This document shows positions 58,560 to 64,000 of a stretch of DNA of 64,000 bases, piece after piece. Numbering within the stretch: the stretch's first letter is position 1; each line of letters starts with the position of its first letter. A program made the translations under genes and the position numbers. This stretch comes from Streptomyces sp. NRRL F-5122 (GTDB lineage: Bacteria; Actinomycetota; Actinomycetes; Streptomycetales; Streptomycetaceae). Under the pieces are notes generated by a model. That model searched no databases. It worked only from the letters and a program-made list of their open reading frames with translations, and had not been told where the DNA came from. The DNA lies in assembly GCF_001507435.1 (NCBI RefSeq), contig NZ_LMWH01000254.1, forward strand, positions 124,001-188,000, read 5' to 3'.

Positions 58560-60401
58560 TCACACCCCCTGGGCCGCGGCTTCGCGGGCCCGGGCGAGGG
58601 CGTCGAGCTGTCCGAGCACGTCGAGCGTCAACGCGCACGCGGTTCCGGGCTGGTCGTCGACGAGATCCCTGGCACGGCGCAACTTGACCTCGATGCCCCT
58701 CAGTTCCATCCCGCGGTTGCCCTCGGAGGCGGGTGCGGGCTCCATCTGCTCGTTGCCGAGGAGGTGTGCCGACTCGCTGAGCAACGCCCGGGCGAGTTGG
58801 GTCAGTTCCAGGCTGCGGATCGGCGGCTGGTGGTACATCTGGTGGACCTGGACCATCACCTCGGTGACACGCTCGGTGATGCTCCAGGACACCGGCCCCT
58901 CGGAGACCGGCGACTCGGGGTAGGCGGCGTGGACGTTGTCCCACAGGCCGGCTCCCTCACCGTCGCGGATCCTGCGCAGCCACACATGACCGAAGATGTC
59001 CTCGGCGAGTCTGAGCAGCCGGTCGTGCGAGGCGAGGTTGCGGGAGAGCGTGCACAGCTGGATGGTCCGTTTGAGCAGCTGTGCCGAGAAATCCGTCATG
59101 ATCCACTGCATCGGCGGCCCGACGGCTTCACTGCCCTGCAGCGGCAGGGTGACACCGGGGTTGTGCAACTGGACCATGGGGTCGTCGCGCGTCATGCGAC
59201 TGGTGACGCGGCCGCGTTCGGCGAGGCGTTCCATGACGCTCACGGTGCGGGTCAGGTCGTCGTCGGTGGCCCGGCGCCGCATCAGGTCGTGGACCAGGAT
59301 GGCGGCGACGGAGAGCGAGAAGTACTCGGACTCCAGCTTCTGGCCGGTGGTGCGCCAGGGGATGTCCTCCAGGGGCCAGCGGTCGCTGTCGAAGCGCGCG
59401 ATGCCGGACCAGAACTGCTGCGTGATCTCCCAGCGCAGTCGTAACGCCTCGGCCAGCTTCTGCTGTTCGGAGTTGAGCAGGCCGAGGGTGAGCGTGCGGT
59501 CGGAGAACAGGTCCTGGATGCCGTCGAGCGCGACCACGGTGAAATACAGGTAGGGCACCTGGTTGGCGACTCCGACGGGCTGGGGCCCGATCTCCTCGTC
59601 GGTCTCCACCTCGGGAGCGTCCTTGACGATGCTCCAGCCCCAGCCGCACTCGAAGAGCTGGTTCTCGTCCTTGAGGCCCTCCTGGACGTCGACACCGAGG
59701 ACGAAGCTCTCGACGATGGCGGCGCGCAGCGGCCGGAAGCGGCGCTGGAACTTCTGCAGTACGTGCCGTTGCGACAGCCGCCCCTGGCCCAGCAGTTCGC
59801 AGAGCGTACGGCCCTGGGAGGAGTCGGTGTCGAAGGCGTTGACGGTGAACGAACGCAGCAGGCTCACCATGGCCGCGGTCAGCCGGTTGCTGGTGGCGGC
59901 GCGCAGTTCCTGGATCGTCTCCAGGACGTCGCTGCGACGGGTCTTGGACTCGTACACCTTGAGGAAACCGAGTGTGGCCAGACACAGGGTGATCGACATC
60001 GAGTACGAGTCGACCACCCCGAGTTCACGCTGTTCCTCGGTGAGGTCCCGGTCCTTGTCCGCGGAGACGAAGTAGGAGCCACCGGCGAACGTGGGTCTCT
60101 TGTCCTCGCCGGTGTGCATCCGCATGAACTGCGCCGCGGCCAGGACGAGCTTCGCCGGGACCTCCAGCCGTCCGCCCGCCTTCCTCAGCACCTTCTGGAC
60201 GTCGTCCTGAGTGGTGTCGGGGTCGTCGAGGCGGAAGGCCGGGATCTCCGTTGCCGGGTACAGGAGGCAGAGCAGGCGCTCCGCATCGGAGACACTGCTT
60301 TCCCCGCCCCGTTTGCCCCACGCCCACTCGCCGCCGTCGAACGAGTTGCGGGCCACTGCCTGCCAGATGTCCAGCAAATGCTGGCGTGGCTTGATCTGCA
60401 T
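58560..60401 (-). CDS. SCO2524-family large protein of unknown fold
   Basis: 613 residues, cytoplasmic, mostly helical, no Cys motifs or nucleotide sites. It opens MQIKPRQHLLDIWQAVARNSFDGGEWAWGKR. Conserved-looking parts are SDAERLLCLLYPATEIPAFRLDDPDTTQDDV near the start and PMQWIMTDFSAQLLKRTIQLC near residue 435. The first 110 residues, with SVSDAERLLCLLYPATEIP, resemble regulatory or scaffold domains rather than enzymes. Family named after SCO2524. A GAGGGG site precedes the ATG. It begins 70 bases after the methyltransferase stop. Confidence 0.8.
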   Translation of the reverse strand: MQIKPRQHLLDIWQAVARNSFDGGEWAWGKRGGESSVSDAERLLCLLYPATEIPAFRLDDPDTTQDDVQKVLRKAGGRLEVPAKLVLAAAQFMRMHTGEDKRPTFAGGSYFVSADKDRDLTEEQRELGVVDSYSMSITLCLATLGFLKVYESKTRRSDVLETIQELRAATSNRLTAAMVSLLRSFTVNAFDTDSSQGRTLCELLGQGRLSQRHVLQKFQRRFRPLRAAIVESFVLGVDVQEGLKDENQLFECGWGWSIVKDAPEVETDEEIGPQPVGVANQVPYLYFTVVALDGIQDLFSDRTLTLGLLNSEQQKLAEALRLRWEITQQFWSGIARFDSDRWPLEDIPWRTTGQKLESEYFSLSVAAILVHDLMRRRATDDDLTRTVSVMERLAERGRVTSRMTRDDPMVQLHNPGVTLPLQGSEAVGPPMQWIMTDFSAQLLKRTIQLCTLSRNLASHDRLLRLAEDIFGHVWLRRIRDGEGAGLWDNVHAAYPESPVSEGPVSWSITERVTEVMVQVHQMYHQPPIRSLELTQLARALLSESAHLLGNEQMEPAPASEGNRGMELRGIEVKLRRARDLVDDQPGTACALTLDVLGQLDALARAREAAAQGV

Positions 60402-60471
60402 CCCATGCCCCTCACACAGGCCGCACTGCCATCATTCGAGGAAGGCCGTCCCCTGTTGTGACGGCCGTTCC

Positions 60472-61260
60472 TCAATCGGTCGGAATCCCGGAGTCCGAAT
60501 TCCGCCGCCCGTAGGCGACGATCATTCCGGAATAGCCTTCGCGTACGGCGGCCGAAGCCTTGAGGCGCATCGTCTTGAACTCGCCCGCAAAAGGCTCGAG
60601 GCTCTCGTACACCTCCAACTCTCCCACGTCGCAGGCGGGGAAGAAATGCTCGCCCGCGTGATAACCCTTGGAATGTTCCATGAACGCGGCGGCGAAGGGC
60701 GCGCCGGGTGCGAGGGCGCGCAGGAAGCACTCGACACCTCGGGCGAACTCCTTGTGCGAGGTGGTCATCGACTCCGCGACGAAGAACATGGTCCCCATGG
60801 ACCACCGTCCCTCGTGCCGCACGAGGTCGAAGAGATTGCCGGGCTCGACCCGGACGGCGTCGCGAAACTTGGCCCGCGGGTCCATGTCGAGGGCGGCGTA
60901 CGCCTCGTTCTTGCACAGGACGCGCCAGAACTGGTCCCAGTTCGCGGCGTAGGAACCGACCTGGCTCTCGAGGTAGCGCACATTGGCCGAGGAGCGCTCG
61001 AGAAGTGTGATCTCGTCGCACCAGGGCAGCATGGCCAGTGCGGGGTAGAGGTTCGCGCCGGCCCCCACGTCGATACCCGAGACAGGTCCGGGGGTGCGCC
61101 CTCTGAAATGATCGCCGAAATGATCGCGTACGATATGAATGATCTCCTCGTCCTCCGCCTGTAAGTCGCGGTAATTGTGATCAACGTAGGCGATCGGGTC
61201 GAACGAGGCCCAGGACACATCCGCATTCAACTGCGTGTCCCCCGGCGATCTGAAGGTCAT
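60472..61260 (-). CDS. SCO2525-family SAM-dependent methyltransferase
   Basis: 262 residues, class I methyltransferase resembling the NNMT/PNMT/TEMT group. The SAM-binding motif I is GIDVGAGANLYPAL (62-75), followed by an acidic strand EITLLERSSANVRYLE. Motif region MFFVAESMTTSHKEF and FLRALAPGAPFAAAFMEHSKGYHAG follow. Members methylate small amines or similar; the substrate here is unknown. It is the first gene of the six-gene operon. TACCGT, six bases before the ATG, may be a -10 with a leaderless start. Confidence 0.88.
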   Translation of the reverse strand: MTFRSPGDTQLNADVSWASFDPIAYVDHNYRDLQAEDEEIIHIVRDHFGDHFRGRTPGPVSGIDVGAGANLYPALAMLPWCDEITLLERSSANVRYLESQVGSYAANWDQFWRVLCKNEAYAALDMDPRAKFRDAVRVEPGNLFDLVRHEGRWSMGTMFFVAESMTTSHKEFARGVECFLRALAPGAPFAAAFMEHSKGYHAGEHFFPACDVGELEVYESLEPFAGEFKTMRLKASAAVREGYSGMIVAYGRRNSDSGIPTD

Positions 61261-61519
61261 CCCTACACGGTACCAACGCCGGAGACCCGGTGGATCCCCT
61301 CACCCCGGCGCCGCGGAACAATTACGCCGCGGGGCGCATCGGGGGCGCACCGGGGCGAATGGACTTCGAGACCTGATCAGGCCTTGAACGCCCAGATCAT
61401 TCCCGCTCAAGATGGTCGCAACTCCGCCGAACACACCCGAACGGCAGACGGCACGCGTCCCATCCGTACCACCCCTACGGGTGGGGCATGTCCCTGACTC
61501 CTTCCCACAGGGGGGCCGC

Positions 61520-62053
61520 ATGACTGCGTTACCAGAGGAACGTTTCCCTTCGCGTCGGAGCCGCACCGGCCCGTCGTTGTGCCGCGACGGGGCGTTCGTC
61601 GAGCGGCCTCTGACGATGCGGGAGGTCACGGAGGACGACCTGCCCGAACTCGTGCGCGTCGACCAGGAGGCCTTCCCCGACGACCCCTACCCCTACTTCG
61701 TGCTCCGCCAGTTGTGCGATCTGCACGGCGACTGCCTGCTCGTGCTGGAGGACGGGAAGAGCCTGCACGGCTACGTCCTGTACGTCACCACGCGGGACGG
61801 GTACCGGAGTTGGATCGTCAGTCTCGGTGTCACACGCGACCAGCGGGGGCGCGGGCTGGGCCGGCGGCTGATGCTGGAGGTGCTGCGCCGGCTTCGGGGC
61901 GAGGACGTCCGCGAGGTCCGGCTGACCGTGGAACCGGCCAACGCCGCAGCGATCATGCTGTACCGCTCGCTGGGCTTCTCGTCCGACGAGGGTGTGCGCC
62001 ACGACTACTTCGGGCCCGGCGAGGACCGGCTCATCATGACGCTCGGACTGTGA
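61520..62053 (+). CDS. GNAT-family N-acetyltransferase
   Basis: A 177-residue acetyltransferase. Acetyl-CoA-binding motif A is SLGVTRDQRGRGLGRRLMLEVLRRLR (RGRGLG), and motif B is AAIMLYRSLGFSSDEGVRHDYFGPGEDRLIM, as in RimI-like enzymes that acetylate protein N-termini or small amines. A G-rich site stands before the ATG. It is divergent from the six-gene operon (259 bases between) and could be regulated with it. Confidence 0.9.
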   Translation: MTALPEERFPSRRSRTGPSLCRDGAFVERPLTMREVTEDDLPELVRVDQEAFPDDPYPYFVLRQLCDLHGDCLLVLEDGKSLHGYVLYVTTRDGYRSWIVSLGVTRDQRGRGLGRRLMLEVLRRLRGEDVREVRLTVEPANAAAIMLYRSLGFSSDEGVRHDYFGPGEDRLIMTLGL

Positions 62054-62093
62054 GGCTCACGGCGCGGGGGCTGTGAGGCTCGGGGACCGCCGT

Positions 62094-62573
62094 TCAGGCG
62101 GCGAAATGCCGTACGTACCGCCGTTGCCACGGGGTCTCCACCGCATGCCGGTCGTAGTGGGCCCGCACGAACGCCACGGCCTCCCGCGCCGGCACGCCGT
62201 CCAGCACGGCGAGGCACGCCAGCGCCGTGCCGGTGCGGCCGCGGCCGCCTCCGCAGGCGATCTCGACCCGCCCGGCCGCAGCGTGCGTCCACGCCTGCGT
62301 CAACACCCGCAGCGCCTCACCGCGGCTGACGGGCAGCCCGAAGTCCGGCCAGCGCAACCACTGCGCCTCCCAGGCCACCTGCGGGGGCCGCCTGCCAAGC
62401 AGATGGACGGCGAAGGTGGGCTCCGGACCGTCCGGGAGCGGGCGGCGCAGGGCGCGGCCGCGCACGAGGCGGCCGGACTGCAGCCGCAGTACGCCGGGCG
62501 CCCCGGGGTCCCAGCCCCCGGCGCCGGTCTCCGGACCTCGGCCGTGCTCGCTCATCTCCTCAGTGTCGGCCAC
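62094..62573 (-). CDS. Protein-tyrosine-phosphatase-like protein
   Basis: 159 residues, with the cysteine phosphatase loop C107-x5-R113 in EIACGGGRGRTGTAL and the general-acid loop WPDFGLP (Asp77). Both are positioned as in dual-specificity phosphatases. The usual HC is AC here. Target unknown. A GTG or an ATG six codons later could be the start. It lies between the GNAT gene (convergent) and the FadR-type regulator (same strand, 39 bases upstream). Confidence 0.88.
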   Translation of the reverse strand: MADTEEMSEHGRGPETGAGGWDPGAPGVLRLQSGRLVRGRALRRPLPDGPEPTFAVHLLGRRPPQVAWEAQWLRWPDFGLPVSRGEALRVLTQAWTHAAAGRVEIACGGGRGRTGTALACLAVLDGVPAREAVAFVRAHYDRHAVETPWQRRYVRHFAA

Positions 62574-62612
62574 CGCCCGCGGCGCGGTACCCGTTTCACG
62601 GCGAGCCCGCCC

Positions 62613-63350
62613 TCATCGCTCGAACCGGCCGCCGCGTTCCCGCGCCGCACGCGCCTCGATGCCCCGGAAATGGTCAGCCATCGCCCGCTCCGCGCCCTCG
62701 GCGTCCCGCGCGCGCAGGGCCGTGACGATGTCGCGGTGGCGTCGGGCCGTCGACCGGGGCGCGGCCGCGTCCGACCAGCCGTGGGCGCGGGCGACCCGCC
62801 GGAACACCGTCCAGAACGCGCCCAGCAGTTGCGGCACGAGCGCGTTTCCCAGGTTGCCGTAGAGCAACGCGTGGAATTCCTGGTCGAGTTCGGGGAAGGC
62901 GCGGCCCTCCCGGGCCGCCGCCTCCATCCCGTCCACGACCGCCTCCAGACGGTCCAGATCCGGCTCGGCGAGCGTCACGGCCACCCGGCGGATCAGCCCT
63001 TCCTCCAGCACCTCACGGACCTGGAGGATCTCACTCAACGCGTCCATCTCGTCGTCCGGCCGGACGAGCGTGCGAAAGGTGAGACCGTCCACGAACGGGG
63101 TCAGCGACGCCTGCCCGACATACGTCCCGTAACCGTGTCTGATCTCCACGATGTCGAGCGCCTGGAGGGCCTGCAGCGCCTCGCGGACGAAGTGGCGGCC
63201 GACGCCGAGATCGGCCATCAGTTCCGACTCGGTGGGCAGCGGGTCGCCGGGCCGGAGTTTGCGATCGAGGACGATCCGCATGACCTCCCGCTGGATCCGG
63301 CTGCTGACACGCCGTTCGTCACGGCGCCGGTTTCCGGACTCCTCAGACAT
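62613..63350 (-). CDS. FadR/GntR-family transcriptional regulator
   Basis: 245 residues. Winged helix: IQREVMRIVLDRKLRPGDPLPTESELMADLGVGRHFVREALQALQALDIVEIRHGYGTYVG. The FCD-type helical ligand domain follows (MDALSEILQVREVLEEGLIRRVAVTLAEP, with metal-binding His such as FHALLYG and DHFRGIEA). The ATG is placed seven bases after TACGAT, a leaderless layout; an ATG three codons earlier would sit inside the -10. Divergent from the solute-binding protein gene, which it probably controls. Confidence 0.93.
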   Translation of the reverse strand: MSEESGNRRRDERRVSSRIQREVMRIVLDRKLRPGDPLPTESELMADLGVGRHFVREALQALQALDIVEIRHGYGTYVGQASLTPFVDGLTFRTLVRPDDEMDALSEILQVREVLEEGLIRRVAVTLAEPDLDRLEAVVDGMEAAAREGRAFPELDQEFHALLYGNLGNALVPQLLGAFWTVFRRVARAHGWSDAAAPRSTARRHRDIVTALRARDAEGAERAMADHFRGIEARAARERGGRFER

Positions 63351-63434
63351 GTGTCGCATCGTACGCTTGCACGTGCCCGTCGTCCCCCCTCCCGGAGGGG
63401 CGACGGCGTCAACCACCTGCGGTTCACGGCGCCA

Positions 63435-63447
63435 TTGGTCGCACCTT
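63435..63447. promoter_or_regulatory. Possible FadR-type operator
   Basis: TTGGTCGCACCTT: GGT-CGC-ACC dyad, resembling the E. coli FadR site TGGTC-n-GACCA. It lies between the divergent regulator and transporter genes. Confidence 0.4.
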
Positions 63448-63597
63448 TGACGACTACTCCGTTCGTGTGCGTTCCCTTGACCGCCCCCACGCCCACTCCT
63501 ATGGTCACGCTGCCGCCTGTGACGTAGGACGTCGTATCTCCCCCCATCCTCGAGCCCTTCGGAAGTCCTCACCCAGACCATCTTTGCTGGAGGAACC

Positions 63598-64000
63598 GTG
63601 CGCGACGTGACCCCCGACGTTCCGGTGACGGCCCGCCGGACGGTGCTGAAGTACTCCGGCGCGCTCGGCGCGGCCGCCGCGCTGTCCTCGTCACTGGCCG
63701 CCTGTTCCTCGGGCCCGGAGTCCACCAACGACACCGGCGGCGGGAGCGGGCAGGACCGGACGCTGACGGCGGTCATCGGCTACGGGAACGACGGCAGTTG
63801 GGATCCGACCCAGACCGCCTCGGCCTTCTGCATGGCCGCCAACCACCACATCTACGAGGGGCTGCTCGATACGGACCCCATCTCGCGTGAGCCCTACGCG
63901 GCTCTCGCGACGCAGGTGCCGAAGGGCCTGCGGGGCACGTCCTGGAAGTTCACACTGCGCGAAGGGGCGACGTTCCATGACGGGCACCCGGTCACGGCCG
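63598..64000 (+). CDS. Family-5 extracellular solute-binding lipoprotein (3' end outside window)
   Basis: The first 134 codons of a peptide/opine/nickel-type ABC binding protein. A twin-arginine-like signal (VTARRTVLKYSGALGAAAAL) ends in lipobox SLAAC, followed by a flexible Gly/Ser linker. The family-5 start is seen in IYEGLLDTDPISREP and KFTLREGATFHDGHPVTA. GGAGG precedes the GTG. Permease and ATPase genes are expected to follow beyond the right edge. Confidence 0.9.
   Translation, partial: MRDVTPDVPVTARRTVLKYSGALGAAAALSSSLAACSSGPESTNDTGGGSGQDRTLTAVIGYGNDGSWDPTQTASAFCMAANHHIYEGLLDTDPISREPYAALATQVPKGLRGTSWKFTLREGATFHDGHPVTA

Overview
The window is high-GC actinobacterial chromosome, almost certainly Streptomyces. 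The signs are third-codon GC bias throughout, GTG/TTG starts, strong GGAGG ribosome sites, and family content such as a class F sortase, an XRE/MmyB-type regulator, the SCO252x families and a SoxR box on an FMN reductase. Gene order looks like the SCO247x-SCO252x part of the S. coelicolor core chromosome; that comparison is from memory and was not checked. I saw no insertion sequence, phage, CRISPR array, tRNA or rRNA gene, and composition is even.

Layout. 1-5.3 kb: dnaG (cut by the left edge), an FAD reductase, a dGTPase-type HD hydrolase and a CbiX-type sirohydrochlorin chelatase. 5.6-21 kb: nitrogen assimilation (nasA, a NirB-like FAD reductase, nirB, nirD; a GlnR-type box before the nir operon), interrupted by an intradiol-dioxygenase-like lipoprotein with an altered iron site, an M4 metalloprotease, an APH-like kinase, an FMN reductase behind a SoxR-type box, a secreted protein with a class F sortase, and a TetR/SDR pair. 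21-31.9 kb: ppdK, a ROK regulator, a glycogen-debranching-type enzyme, an LTA-synthase-like sulfatase and dusB. 32-38.4 kb: two 14-TM MFS exporters with an XRE regulator, a small zinc-finger protein, a VOC protein, and an aldo/keto reductase-TetR operon behind a long perfect inverted repeat. 38.5-46.4 kb: chitinase with a DasR-like inverted repeat, glyS, the zinc-uptake operon znuACB with two Zur boxes, zur, uppS and recO. 46.8-54.4 kb: two tiny unknown genes, a two-component system divergent from an ABC exporter, and an MFS/Nudix/GTP cyclohydrolase I group.

54.6-61.3 kb is the most interesting part: a tightly packed six-gene operon of a SAM methyltransferase, a 613-residue protein of no known fold, a P-loop ATPase-like protein whose P-loop lysine is arginine, two proteins with no recognisable domain, and a membrane-anchored phospholipase-D-like protein without HKD motifs. 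The first five match families named after SCO2525-SCO2521; I know of no function for them. 61.5-64 kb: a GNAT acetyltransferase, a tyrosine-phosphatase-like protein, a FadR-type regulator and the start of a family-5 solute-binding lipoprotein that runs off the right edge.

Genes that act together: CbiX can supply siroheme iron insertion for NirB, which reduces the nitrite made by NasA. Zur probably represses znuACB. GTP cyclohydrolase I plus a Nudix hydrolase plus an MFS exporter could make and export a pterin. The two-component system probably controls the divergent ABC exporter.
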